DNA of 64,000 bases from positions 1-64,000 of the forward strand of contig DCVL01000007.1 in NCBI GenBank assembly GCA_002328035.1, written 5' to 3'. The translations under genes and the position numbers were made by a program. Below, piece by piece: positions 24,892 through 32,544 of this stretch. This DNA comes from Geobacter sp. UBA2189. GTDB taxonomy: Bacteria; Desulfobacterota; Desulfuromonadia; Geobacterales; Pseudopelobacteraceae. Each line of letters begins with the position of its first letter. The first letter of the stretch is position 1. Under the pieces are notes generated by a model that worked only from the letters and a program-made list of their open reading frames with translations, was not told the origin of the DNA and made no database searches.

Positions 24892-26641
24892 AGACTTTAT
24901 ACCTCGCCACCAGCCCCTTCAGTTTCTGCCCCAAGTCATGCAGCCCCTGCACCGTCAGTTCCACCTGCCGCATGCCGGTCACGTTCTGTTCGCTGGCCTG
25001 GCGGATGTTTTCCATTGCCAGCGCCACCTGATCCATGCCGGTCAACTGCTGCTGGCTGGAAGCCGCTATCTGCATTGCCGCCTGGGACGATTCGTCGATG
25101 CTCTCGCTCATCTGGCGGATCGCCTCGCCCGCCTCCTTCGACTGCCTGACACCCTCCTCGACCGCCTTGTTCCCCTGTTCGGTGGCCATCACCGCCGCGT
25201 TGGTCGCTTTCTGGATATCGTTCAGGATCGTGCGCACCTGAGCCGTGGCTACCTTGGACTGTTCCGCCAGGCTCTTTACCTCCTGCGCCACCACAGCGAA
25301 CCCTTTTCCCTGTTCCCCGGCCTTGGCCGCCTCAATGGCGGCGTTGACCGCCAGCAGGTTGGACTGTTCGGCCAGGTCGTTGACCGTGGCGATGATCTCG
25401 CCGATGGTCTGGCTCTGCTCGGAGAGCCGCACGATGCTCTCTGCAATTGCTTCAACCTGCCCCTGGATTTTCCCCATGCCCGCGATGGAATCCTCCACCG
25501 ACCGCCTGCCTATCTGGGCCACCTGAACCGCGTTCTGTGCGGCATCCGCGACGCTTTTCGCCTTCTGACTCGACACTTGGGCGGTCTGCTTGACCTCCTC
25601 CACAGTGCTGGTCGTCTCGCTCACCGCTGCTGACGTCTCGCTGGCGCCGCTGGCCACCTGATTGGTGGAAGCCATGATCTCGCTGGATGACGAAGCAAGC
25701 ACATTGACCCCTTCGACGATCTCGCGGGTTATCTCCCTCAGGCTGCTCCCCATGGCTGCCAGGGCGTTCCCCATCACGTCCTTCTCCGATTGCGGGGTAA
25801 CCGTGCCGCTCAAGTCGCCCGCCGCTATCCGCCTGGTCGTGTCGGCATGTCCCTTGATGTTTTCAACCATGCGCCGGAAGGTTCGGGTCAGGACGCCGAC
25901 TTCATCACCCCTGTCGTCGGCAGACACATTGACGTCAAGTTCTCCGGTTGCGATCCGCTCCGCAATGGCGGCAATATCCGCAAGCGGCCTGGCAATGGCC
26001 TTGTTCATGGCCACTGTCATGGCCGTGCTGATAAAGATGGCGGCTACGCCAACTAGCAGGAATATAATCAGCGTGTTGCGTGTTCTCTGTTCGGAGTGTG
26101 CCAGCCGCTGCTGCGCCTGTTCCTTTTCCATCTGTTCCAGTTTGAGGGCGATGTCGCGAATCTTGTTGTACCGTTCTTCCTGCTGCCCGAGTCCCATCTG
26201 GCGGGCAGCCTCGGTTTTGCCCCCCAGAATCAGGCTAAGCTGCTCTTCACGCGTCTTTTGGTAGGCGGCTCTGACGGTGACAAGCTCCTGAAGGTCGGCC
26301 ATGAAGCGTTGATCGCCTTTCTGGACAGCAGCAAGTTCCTTGAGGTCTTTGTCAATATCCCCTGAGCGTTCCCTGATATCGCGCTCCAGAGCTTGCTGTT
26401 TGGCACGGTCACTGGTCATCATCATCTCCAGCAGTTGCGCCCGTGCCCGGTTCTGGCCGGATCTCATCTCAACGATATTGAGTGATGTTGAGAAGTTTTC
26501 ATGAAACAGCTCCTTCTGTGATCGGGTCGTTGCCGTCATCCCCAGATATGCCGTCACGATGACGATAATGATGAGGGCAAACATCAGGCTGAAACAACTG
26601 ACAATTTTCGATCTGGTGGATAGATTCAGAAACCATTGCAT
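24890..26641 (-). CDS. methyl-accepting chemotaxis protein, double HAMP
   Basis: Chemoreceptor of 583 residues feeding the CheA of this operon. A transmembrane helix (about 15-37), a periplasmic four-helix ligand region, a second helix (about 188-210), two consecutive HAMP domains (RPLADIAAIAERIATGELDV and ADTTRRIAAGDLSGTV) and the cytoplasmic signalling hairpin with tip AIEAAKAGEQGKGFAVVAQE are visible. The C terminus (LKGLVARYKV) carries no CheR-tethering pentapeptide. GGGGAGA lies five bases before the ATG. It corresponds to WspA in the Wsp plan; the ligand is unknown. Confidence 0.93.
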   Translation of the reverse strand: MQWFLNLSTRSKIVSCFSLMFALIIIVIVTAYLGMTATTRSQKELFHENFSTSLNIVEMRSGQNRARAQLLEMMMTSDRAKQQALERDIRERSGDIDKDLKELAAVQKGDQRFMADLQELVTVRAAYQKTREEQLSLILGGKTEAARQMGLGQQEERYNKIRDIALKLEQMEKEQAQQRLAHSEQRTRNTLIIFLLVGVAAIFISTAMTVAMNKAIARPLADIAAIAERIATGELDVNVSADDRGDEVGVLTRTFRRMVENIKGHADTTRRIAAGDLSGTVTPQSEKDVMGNALAAMGSSLREITREIVEGVNVLASSSSEIMASTNQVASGASETSAAVSETTSTVEEVKQTAQVSSQKAKSVADAAQNAVQVAQIGRRSVEDSIAGMGKIQGQVEAIAESIVRLSEQSQTIGEIIATVNDLAEQSNLLAVNAAIEAAKAGEQGKGFAVVAQEVKSLAEQSKVATAQVRTILNDIQKATNAAVMATEQGNKAVEEGVRQSKEAGEAIRQMSESIDESSQAAMQIAASSQQQLTGMDQVALAMENIRQASEQNVTGMRQVELTVQGLHDLGQKLKGLVARYKV

Positions 26642-26654
26642 GGGTGTCTCCCCC

Positions 26655-26737
26655 TTTTATTGAATCGGAGAACCGGGGAAACGGTGAATGGGGGAAACTT
26701 CTCCGATTCTCCCCGTCTCCGTTTCTCCGTTTCATTC
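26655..26737. repeat. GAATCGGAGAA-family repeat, cheW-MCP gap
   Basis: GAATCGGAGAACCGGGGAAA at one end and CTCCGTTTCTCCGTTTCATT at the other are largely complementary. This is the intergenic member of the family that is also found in frame within cheA and cheR. Confidence 0.75.
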
Positions 26738-26744
26738 TTGACTT

Positions 26745-27272
26745 TCAAACTTCCTCATGCACCACAATTCCCTTGTCCGAAAGGATCTTCCCGCCATCCA
26801 GCACCACCAGCCGCTCTTCGGTAATCCCCATCAGGTACTCGGCGCGAATCCCGCTCAGGGTCGGTAGCGACGGCAACAGGGCGCAACGGGGAAGCCAGCG
26901 GGCGGCGATGATGGCGTCCGCAAGAACTCCGAATTCCATGGCATCGTCATGCAGCACAATAACCTTGTTGAGATCGGAAAGCCCCCTGTTCGGCAGGTCA
27001 AAGAAGGTGCGCAGGTCGATGACCGAGAGGATCTTGCCGCGCATGTTGATGATCCCCAGTACAAAAGGGGGAGTGCAGGGGAGCGGGGTAAGATTCTTCA
27101 GCGGGTAGACCTCGCCGATGTAGTGCGACTCAATGGCGTAGCGCTCGTCGGCAAGCAGAAACTCGACAATCTCAATCCTGTCTTCTTCAGCTTTGCTTTT
27201 CTCCGGCTCCCGTGCCAGGGCCACCGCCCGTGCCTTGAGAATCCGCAGACGTTCAGCGCTGGTTTCGTTCAT
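26745..27272 (-). CDS. cheW: CheW-like coupling protein, WspD position
   Basis: Coupling protein of 175 residues that links the receptor to CheA. An N-terminal helical extension of about 32 residues precedes the CheW fold, marked by IEIVEFLLADERYAIESHYIGEVYPL, PPFVLGIINMRGKILSVIDLRTFFDLP and VIVLHDDAMEFGVLADAI. AAGGAGATAAGG before the ATG is a strong ribosome site. It lies between cheR and the MCP gene, separated from each by a repeat. The N-terminal extension fits WspD better than a minimal CheW. Confidence 0.92.
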   Translation of the reverse strand: MNETSAERLRILKARAVALAREPEKSKAEEDRIEIVEFLLADERYAIESHYIGEVYPLKNLTPLPCTPPFVLGIINMRGKILSVIDLRTFFDLPNRGLSDLNKVIVLHDDAMEFGVLADAIIAARWLPRCALLPSLPTLSGIRAEYLMGITEERLVVLDGGKILSDKGIVVHEEV

Positions 27273-27296
27273 TCCTTATCTCCTTGATACCACTAA

Positions 27297-27376
27297 AACC
27301 AACCCCCCTCGATCCCCCCTTATCAGGGGGGAAGTGTCTTGCTCCTCCCCTGACAAGGGGAGGCTGGGAGGGGTTA
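27297..27376. repeat. C-rich palindromic repeat, cheR-cheW gap
   Basis: Close relative of 24814-24891, with the same AACC...CCCCCCTTATCAGGGGGG half and a CCTCCCCTGACAAGGGGAGG half, ending in GGGAGGGGTT. Confidence 0.8.
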
Positions 27377-27408
27377 AAGACGTCGCGATCTGTATTTTCC
27401 TGCTCCCT

Positions 27409-28869
27409 TCACATCCTGGCGGATGTAGTCCTGATAATCTCCTTCAGCCTTCCCGCAAACATCCCGTCGGATTCCGGGATGATCTCGTCGGGACGGTATC
27501 TGTCGAGCAGTGACAGTGCATTATTGAAATGCCGTTGTGACTCCTTGACCTTTCCCTTGCGCTGTTCCAGAGTGGCCAGGGTGAAATGCGCCAGAACCAG
27601 ATCCTGATCGAGGTAGAGCGCCTTTTTGAGCGATGCGGCAGCTTCGTCGTTCATACCCTGTTCCTGAAGGATGACGGCGCGCAGATAGTGGAGCCCGGCA
27701 GAGAGTTTATCGGCGGCGAGCGCTTGATCGGAGGCGCGCAGCGCGTCATCAAGTTTTCCTTCATTGGCGTATATGCGGCATAACAGCGCCAGAGCCTGTG
27801 TGTCATTGCTCTCCCGCGACAGGTGGCTGGCGGCCATGGCGGCGGCTTCGCTGTAAGCGCCACGCTCGTAGAGTGCCAGCGCCTGCTGGTAGTGGGATAC
27901 TTCTTCTTGAACCGGAGAACTCTCCTGAACCGGGGAAGCGGGGAACCGGTGAATGGGAGAGAGATTCATCACCAGCTCCGTTTCTCCGTTTCTCCCCTTC
28001 TCCGATTCCGCCTTTTCCCCGATTCCCTGTTTCCTGTAAAGGGTTGCATCGGGAAAGGCGACCGGTTTGAAGCCTGATAAAAATGTGTTTGACACCTCGC
28101 AAGGACTGACAAACAGCCATCCTCCCTCCAGCAGGCAGAGTTTGAAGCGTGCAACCACTTTTTTTGCCAGCTCCGGGGTGAAGTACATAAGCACATTGCG
28201 GCAGAAGATCATGTCCAGGGCATTGGAGCCGGTAGTGAGCGACGGGTAGCTGTCCTCAACCAGATTGAGAAAGGAAAAGGTCACCATGTTTTTGATGTGG
28301 GGGAGTAATTCATACTGTTTATCTCCCGCTTGTCTGAAAAAGTTCTCCTTAAACCAGGGCGGAGCCGTGCGAAATGCCCATTCCGAGTAGACTCCCGCCC
28401 TTGCCTTGCGTAGCGCATGCGGGTTGATATCTGTTGCCAGAATCGATAGGTCATAGCCTGGCAGCAGGTCGCCCATGCGGTGGAGCATGATGGCGATGCT
28501 GTACGGCTCCTCGCCCGTTGCGCAACCGGCGCTCCAGATCCTTAAGCGTTGTTCATGCCCCTTCTTTGCGCGGAGCATGTCCGGTATGACCTCATGTTCG
28601 AGTATCTCGAAACAACGGTTTTCCCGGAGGAAGTAGGTCTCACCGATGGTGAGGTAACCAGCCAGCGTTTCAACATGCTCTCTGGAAAGGGGGCTGGACA
28701 TGAACCACTCTGCGCACTCCTGCGCGTTTTTAAGCCCGAGTTCCACGGCTGCCGTGCCGAGCGCCTGTTCCAGGCTTCTCCATTTGGAACGGGGAAAATA
28801 CAGTCCCATCCGTTCGGCGATACATCTGCTGACATCGTCCAGCATGGCGTCGCTTAAGGACGATTTCAT
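27409..28869 (-). CDS. cheR: CheR methyltransferase with TPR domain, WspC-like
   Basis: Protein of 486 residues that methylates the receptor using S-adenosylmethionine. The methyltransferase part has YLTIGETYFLRE, IWSAGCATGEEPYSIA (cofactor loop), LATDINPHALRKA and MIFCRNVLMYF. A Ser-Pro-rich linker (about 280-321) is encoded by the same repeat found in cheA. Three or so TPR units follow (YQQALALYERGAYSEA onward), as in WspC, where they replace pentapeptide tethering. That matches the MCP here, which lacks the pentapeptide. The ATG overlaps the stop of the upstream cheW by four bases. Confidence 0.93.
   Translation of the reverse strand: MKSSLSDAMLDDVSRCIAERMGLYFPRSKWRSLEQALGTAAVELGLKNAQECAEWFMSSPLSREHVETLAGYLTIGETYFLRENRCFEILEHEVIPDMLRAKKGHEQRLRIWSAGCATGEEPYSIAIMLHRMGDLLPGYDLSILATDINPHALRKARAGVYSEWAFRTAPPWFKENFFRQAGDKQYELLPHIKNMVTFSFLNLVEDSYPSLTTGSNALDMIFCRNVLMYFTPELAKKVVARFKLCLLEGGWLFVSPCEVSNTFLSGFKPVAFPDATLYRKQGIGEKAESEKGRNGETELVMNLSPIHRFPASPVQESSPVQEEVSHYQQALALYERGAYSEAAAMAASHLSRESNDTQALALLCRIYANEGKLDDALRASDQALAADKLSAGLHYLRAVILQEQGMNDEAAASLKKALYLDQDLVLAHFTLATLEQRKGKVKESQRHFNNALSLLDRYRPDEIIPESDGMFAGRLKEIIRTTSARM
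27905..28035. repeat. GAATCGGAGAA-family repeat inside cheR
   Basis: The arms GAACCGGGGAAGCGGGGAAC and CTCCGTTTCTCCGTTTCTCC match those at 26655-26737. The translated insert shares KGRNGE and SP-rich spacing with the CheA insert (SPIQEASP there, SPVQESSP here), so the same element entered both genes in the same frame. Confidence 0.75.
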
Positions 28870-29330
28870 GGCTGATGCTGTTCAAGCGTGACATCAAGCG
28901 TTTGCGCTTCATGGGGAGAGAGTAACGAATTGAGGTCATGCAGCAGAATCAGTCCGGCGGAACTCTTGGCTATTCCGGTGAGCAGGGGGAGCGACGGGAG
29001 GATGTCGGCTGTTTCGGTAAATGACTCCTCCGGGCATTCCCGAACCTCGCAGGCAGTGTCGGCAATCAGGGCGCGTTTTCGTTTGGCGGCAGTGGTGATG
29101 ATCAACTGGTCGTCAAGTTCGATGGGACGCTCCGGCAATCCGAAACGCAGCCGCAGATCAAGTACAGGGATAATCTCTCCCTGAAAATTGATCACCCCGC
29201 GTATAAATGGAGGCGCTCCGGGAAGAGGGGTGATCTCAACCATTCTGACAACCATCTCCACTGCATCAAGGGGGAGTCCATAGCTCTGCCCGTCGAGGGT
29301 AAAGACAAGAATCCGGTTTGGTTTGTTCAT
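28866..29330 (-). CDS. cheW: CheW-like coupling protein, first gene of the chemosensory operon
   Basis: CheW-fold protein of 154 residues with ILVFTLDGQSYGLPLDAVEMVV, PPFIRGVINFQGEIIPVLDLRLRFGLP and QLIITTAAKRKRALIADTACEV. The ATG at 29330 was chosen because it places the CheW core at the N terminus after GGGGAA; an in-frame ATG 14 codons earlier has no better site. It would correspond to WspB, although its place ahead of cheR differs from the Pseudomonas order. It overlaps cheR by four bases. Confidence 0.88.
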   Translation of the reverse strand: MNKPNRILVFTLDGQSYGLPLDAVEMVVRMVEITPLPGAPPFIRGVINFQGEIIPVLDLRLRFGLPERPIELDDQLIITTAAKRKRALIADTACEVRECPEESFTETADILPSLPLLTGIAKSSAGLILLHDLNSLLSPHEAQTLDVTLEQHQP

Positions 29331-29409
29331 GGCGTATTCCCCGCTTTTAAGCGGTATCCTGCCCTGTCTCATCTGTCGTCATGGTTGTTTCAGAACAAGG
29401 CATGTGAAA

Positions 29410-29437
29410 ACTATATCGCTTGTTTTTCTTATTACAA
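29410..29437 (-). promoter_or_regulatory. possible sigma-70 promoter of the chemosensory operon
   Basis: Read on the minus strand, TTGTAA and TATAGT stand 16 bases apart, about 80 bases before the first cheW. The match is moderate and no other promoter was found in the roughly 600-base gap, whose other half is the repeat copy at 29587 onward. Confidence 0.35.
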
Positions 29438-29586
29438 GTGGCCTTCTGAAAAAAATCAACGAAGGAAGGGCACTCTGTTTCAAGATGTACTATTGAAATC
29501 AACCTGAAAACGGCAGTTACTCACGCGGAGAAAATCAAGTAGTTACCTAAAAACAAGCAACAACCCTACAGGTGAAGCTGTATCAT

Positions 29587-30120
29587 GGAGGCACAGGGGT
29601 CAGGTCTTGAAATATCAGTTTTCATCGCTATTGATCACCTTGCTGATCGTCGTATAAGGAAGGGTCTAGGCTTCCAAATTGTTAAGTTCTCGGAATAAGT
29701 TATCATCTTGGAAGCCTGATCCGATATGACCCCACCGTTTTTTGCAGTTTTTTGTTAATGCTGGTCGTTCTTCTGAAATCCATATAGCAGAATTTGGCTT
29801 GACATGTTAGAGAAAGACTTCCCTCTCGATTTACCTGTCGACGGGGCTCGATGGCAGTAAAAATAACATATATGCATGGCATTGAACGCTTCCAAATAAA
29901 TAGACCGAAAAAAGCAGGAGGTATTCCAATGATTTTCAGCTCTTTTGTACTGTCCATCACTGCACTGTCTACGATTTCCGTGGGCATGATGGCGCCTGAA
30001 TTTGAAGCGTTTTCAACGGATGGCCGACAATTATCCCTCTCGGAGCTGAGAAAACATGGCTCCGTAGTGCTCGTATTCCTGCGAGGTTTCGGCTGACCGT
30101 TCGCGAGAAAACATCTGGGT
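29587..30120 (+). repeat. duplicated segment, copy B (matches 12109-12712)
   Basis: This is the presumably ancestral copy: it lacks the MITE and continues into the complete peroxiredoxin gene. Its left part (CAGGGGTCAGGTCTTGAAAT to GATATGACCCC) is itself bounded by GGGGTCA and TGACCCC, a likely remnant of a RAYT-type element. From about 29760 the two copies are nearly identical. Confidence 0.85.
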
Positions 30121-30432
30121 CAGATGAAGGAAGATTATCAGAAGTTTACCGCAAAGGGCGCTTCGCTTGTCGTTGTAGCACCGCATACGCCGGACAAGGT
30201 TTTGGAATACTGGGAAAAAGAAAAACTTCCCATGCTCGGGGTTCCAGATGAGGGAGGAAAGCTTGCCGCTCTTTATGGTCAGGAATGGAAACTGCTTAAA
30301 CTTGGCCGAATGCCGGCCATTTTCGTCGTTGACCAGAGAGGTGAACTTGTATTTGTCCATTTCGGTAAAAACATGGCTGATATTCCCAACAACGATTCAA
30401 TGCTCGAGGTTCTGGATGGGTTGAACGACTGA
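29929..30432 (+). CDS. selenocysteine-containing peroxiredoxin (AhpC/TSA family)
   Basis: Peroxiredoxin-like protein of 167 residues if the in-frame TGA at 30094-30096 is read as selenocysteine (residue 56). The context FLRGFG-U-PFARKHL is that of the peroxidatic cysteine in bacterioferritin-comigratory/AhpC-like enzymes (typically F-GCPFC), so selenium would be the catalytic atom. The family plan continues without break after the TGA: YQKFTAKGASLVVVAPHTP, LPMLGVPDEGGKLAALYG and PAIFVVDQRGELVFVHFG. A hairpin suited to SelB lies 15 bases downstream. AGGAGG before the ATG at 29929 fixes the start. No resolving cysteine is visible near the U. Reduction of peroxides is inferred. Confidence 0.88.
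30112..30126 (+). promoter_or_regulatory. SECIS-like hairpin
   Basis: CATCTG, loop GGT, CAGATG make a perfect 6-base stem with a G-U-containing triloop beginning 15 bases after the TGA, within the usual distance for bacterial SECIS elements read by SelB. The hairpin is coding (in frame), as in formate dehydrogenase genes. The truncated copy at 12522 lost its right arm. Confidence 0.75.
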
Positions 30433-30454
30433 AAGGCTTGATGAGTCTTTATTT

Positions 30455-30541
30455 ATGCTTTTGCTCACAGTACTGCTGGGATGTCAAACTGATTGCCAGA
30501 CGGGTCAGTTTTATCAGAAATGGAAGATGCCGGAGGATTAA
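30455..30541 (+). CDS. possible 28-residue lipoprotein
   Basis: Tiny frame ending one base before the mqnB start. The product would begin MLLLTVLLGCQTDC, with a lipobox-like LLGC almost at the N terminus, and end KWKMPED. The signal would be unusually short and there is no clear ribosome site, so it may be chance or a decayed gene. Confidence 0.2.
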   Translation: MLLLTVLLGCQTDCQTGQFYQKWKMPED

Positions 30542-31270
30542 ATGAAACCTATATTAGTTCAATCTGCAGTTCCTCGTGAGCTGAAACTTCTGGTCACTTC
30601 ACTGGCTGAGTCAAGTTGCAATGTCGGTGGAATATTCCCAACAAACGAAGGGTTTATAGGTGGAAATCGTATAATCTGTTGCGCCGGTGGCATAGGGAAG
30701 GCAAACGCTGCGTCAGCGGCAACTTCCCTGATTGAGAGGTCTCAACCGAAACTGATAGTTATAACCGGCTGTGGCGGAGCTTATCCAGGTAGCGGCCTCT
30801 CGGTGGGTGATATGGCTGTTGCTACCGATGAGATCTTTGGCGATGATGGGGTTATTGCCCCCGACGGATGGATAGATCTGAAGGAAATGGATCTTGCGTT
30901 GCTTAACGAAGGGGGGCGGAGCTGGTACAATACAGTACCACTTGCCCGCCTTGAGACAGAAAAAGCGATGCAGCTGGCGGACAGCCACGGGGTTCAACTT
31001 GTAAGGGGTCGTTTTGTTACGGTTTCTTCCTGTAGTGGGACAAAGGCCAGGGGAGTGGAGTTACAGCGTCGCTGTCAGGCTGTCTGTGAAAATATGGAAG
31101 GGGCAGCCGTTGCACTAACTGCTTTGCGCTACGGCATACCCTGTGTAGAAATACGAGGTATCAGTAACCTGGTGGAAGATAGGGATATCTCCAGATGGAA
31201 TATTGGTCAGGCTGTAGAGAATGTGCAACGCTTCATTATCAAGCTTATTACGGAGTTAGGCAAGTATTAA
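30542..31270 (+). CDS. mqnB: futalosine hydrolase (menaquinone synthesis)
   Basis: Nucleosidase of 242 residues in the purine nucleoside phosphorylase fold. It should release hypoxanthine from futalosine in the alternative menaquinone pathway used by Geobacter relatives. Visible marks are AGGIGKANAASAAT, ITGCGGAYPGSGLSVGDMAVATDEI, the substrate-contacting CENMEGAAVALTALRYGIPCVEIRGISN and a nearby VEDRD. GGAGG stands six bases before the ATG. An MTA/SAH nucleosidase is the main alternative, but length and the VEDRD ending favour MqnB. Confidence 0.78.
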   Translation: MKPILVQSAVPRELKLLVTSLAESSCNVGGIFPTNEGFIGGNRIICCAGGIGKANAASAATSLIERSQPKLIVITGCGGAYPGSGLSVGDMAVATDEIFGDDGVIAPDGWIDLKEMDLALLNEGGRSWYNTVPLARLETEKAMQLADSHGVQLVRGRFVTVSSCSGTKARGVELQRRCQAVCENMEGAAVALTALRYGIPCVEIRGISNLVEDRDISRWNIGQAVENVQRFIIKLITELGKY

Positions 31271-31274
31271 GCTG

Positions 31275-31826
31275 CTACGGGGTGAACTCGGATGGCAGTC
31301 CTGCCTTGTTGGCCTGGTCTACCAGTTCATTGTAGCGTAATCTTGCTGCCTCATACTCGGTATTCAGAATTTTGTTCCGTGAATTGATATCGTTTATCTG
31401 CTGAGTCGTCAGCATCTTCTTCCCATTTCCCGTCTCTTGCCTGAGTTCTTCGAATTTTTTCTCCAGCAGGGTTAGCTCAGCTCTTTTTGACCTTAACATC
31501 TCTTGCCATTCCCTGGCTTTGTGCGCACCGAAACGGGTCTCTCCGGTGGCACCCTGAGGTACAGATGAAGACTCTTTAATGGCGTTCTCAGTTTTCGTGG
31601 ATTCTTTTGTGCTTGTATTGTCCTCCGCTTTATCAGGTACAGGAGAACTGAATTTTCCTTCTTCCGCTGCTGCCTTTTTAAGTGCTTTTACCCGATATTT
31701 TACGGGAACAGAACCTATATCGTCCGTAAAATGCATGTTTCCTGAAGGATCTGTCCACGAATAGGTTGCCGCCGTGGCGGCTAAAGGAAATACAAGTAGC
31801 GTAGCAAGGAGTAGCAGGCTCTTCAT
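31275..31826 (-). CDS. exported DUF4124 protein
   Basis: Exported protein of 183 residues. After a signal peptide cleaved near AATAA, the DUF4124 core reads YSWTDPSGNMHFTDDIGSVP. A low-complexity middle rich in Ser, Thr, Lys and Glu follows, then a coiled coil (about 105-170). GAGGAG lies before the ATG. It is the last gene of the minus-strand operon that begins with def at 37048. The molecular role of DUF4124 is not known; a cell-envelope location is inferred. Confidence 0.75.
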   Translation of the reverse strand: MKSLLLLATLLVFPLAATAATYSWTDPSGNMHFTDDIGSVPVKYRVKALKKAAAEEGKFSSPVPDKAEDNTSTKESTKTENAIKESSSVPQGATGETRFGAHKAREWQEMLRSKRAELTLLEKKFEELRQETGNGKKMLTTQQINDINSRNKILNTEYEAARLRYNELVDQANKAGLPSEFTP

Positions 31827-31851
31827 TTCATAATCTCCTCTTAAATAAAAT

Positions 31852-32541
31852 TCATCGTTCCCCGAAGATGGCTGTTCCTACACGTACAAGTGTTGCACCC
31901 TCCTGAATGGCCACTTCAAAATCTCCTGACATCCCCATGGAAAGCTCTGACATATCAACGCCAGTTATTGCTTCGGCTTTAATTCTCTCTGCCAGCAGTC
32001 TAAGCTCCCTGAAAAACGGTCTTGCCCCTTCAGGGTCATCATAAAAAGGGGGCATGGTCATAAGTCCACGCACCTTGACAAACGGAAGGGTAGAGATCTC
32101 CCTGACTAGTTCGAGGGCTTCAATGGTGGTGGTGCCTGATTTGGTGGGCTCTCCAGAGACATTTACCTGAACAAGAACGTTACAAGGAGTTTCGGCCTTA
32201 TCTCTCCATTGGTGGTCGATCTCCCGTGCAACAGAAAGTCTGTCAACTGTATGGATAAGAGTTACAATTCCAGGGAGATACTTCACCTTGTTGCTCTGAA
32301 GGTGACCTATAAAATGCCACTCCACTGGCAGGGTTAATTTATATGCCTTGTCGCTAAGCTCCTGAACGTAGTTTTCTCCAAACAGCCTCTGGCCAGCAGC
32401 GAAAGCAGAGCTGACGACCTCTGCAGGGTGCAGTTTGGAAACGGCTATCAGGCGAACTGAAGATGTTTCCCTTCCCGATTTTTCGCAGGCTGCTCTGATG
32501 CGGGAGTTTACAATAGAGAGTCTTTCAGCTATTTGCTGCAT
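31852..32541 (-). CDS. yggS: pyridoxal phosphate homeostasis protein, YggS family
   Basis: PLP-binding protein of 229 residues. The cofactor lysine is in RLIAVSKLHPAEVV, and LFGENYVQEL, WHFIGHLQSNKVKYL, GLMTMPPF and LSMGMSGDFEVAIQEGATLVRVGTAIFG complete the family pattern. It buffers free pyridoxal phosphate; no enzyme activity is known for the family. It begins three bases after the end of maf in the same operon. Confidence 0.93.
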   Translation of the reverse strand: MQQIAERLSIVNSRIRAACEKSGRETSSVRLIAVSKLHPAEVVSSAFAAGQRLFGENYVQELSDKAYKLTLPVEWHFIGHLQSNKVKYLPGIVTLIHTVDRLSVAREIDHQWRDKAETPCNVLVQVNVSGEPTKSGTTTIEALELVREISTLPFVKVRGLMTMPPFYDDPEGARPFFRELRLLAERIKAEAITGVDMSELSMGMSGDFEVAIQEGATLVRVGTAIFGER

Positions 32542-32544
32542 GAG

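Noticed and set aside
24266..25633. Long plus-strand open frame of 455 codons across cheA and the MCP gene
   Set aside because: It is antisense to two well-supported genes, runs through the intergenic repeat and its translation has no domain-like features; it reflects codon bias on the other strand.
30094..30096. Reading the TGA as a nonsense mutation in a pseudogene
   Set aside because: The frame stays open and family-like on both sides, the codon sits at the catalytic position and a SECIS-like hairpin follows; the broken copy at 12522 is the pseudogene.
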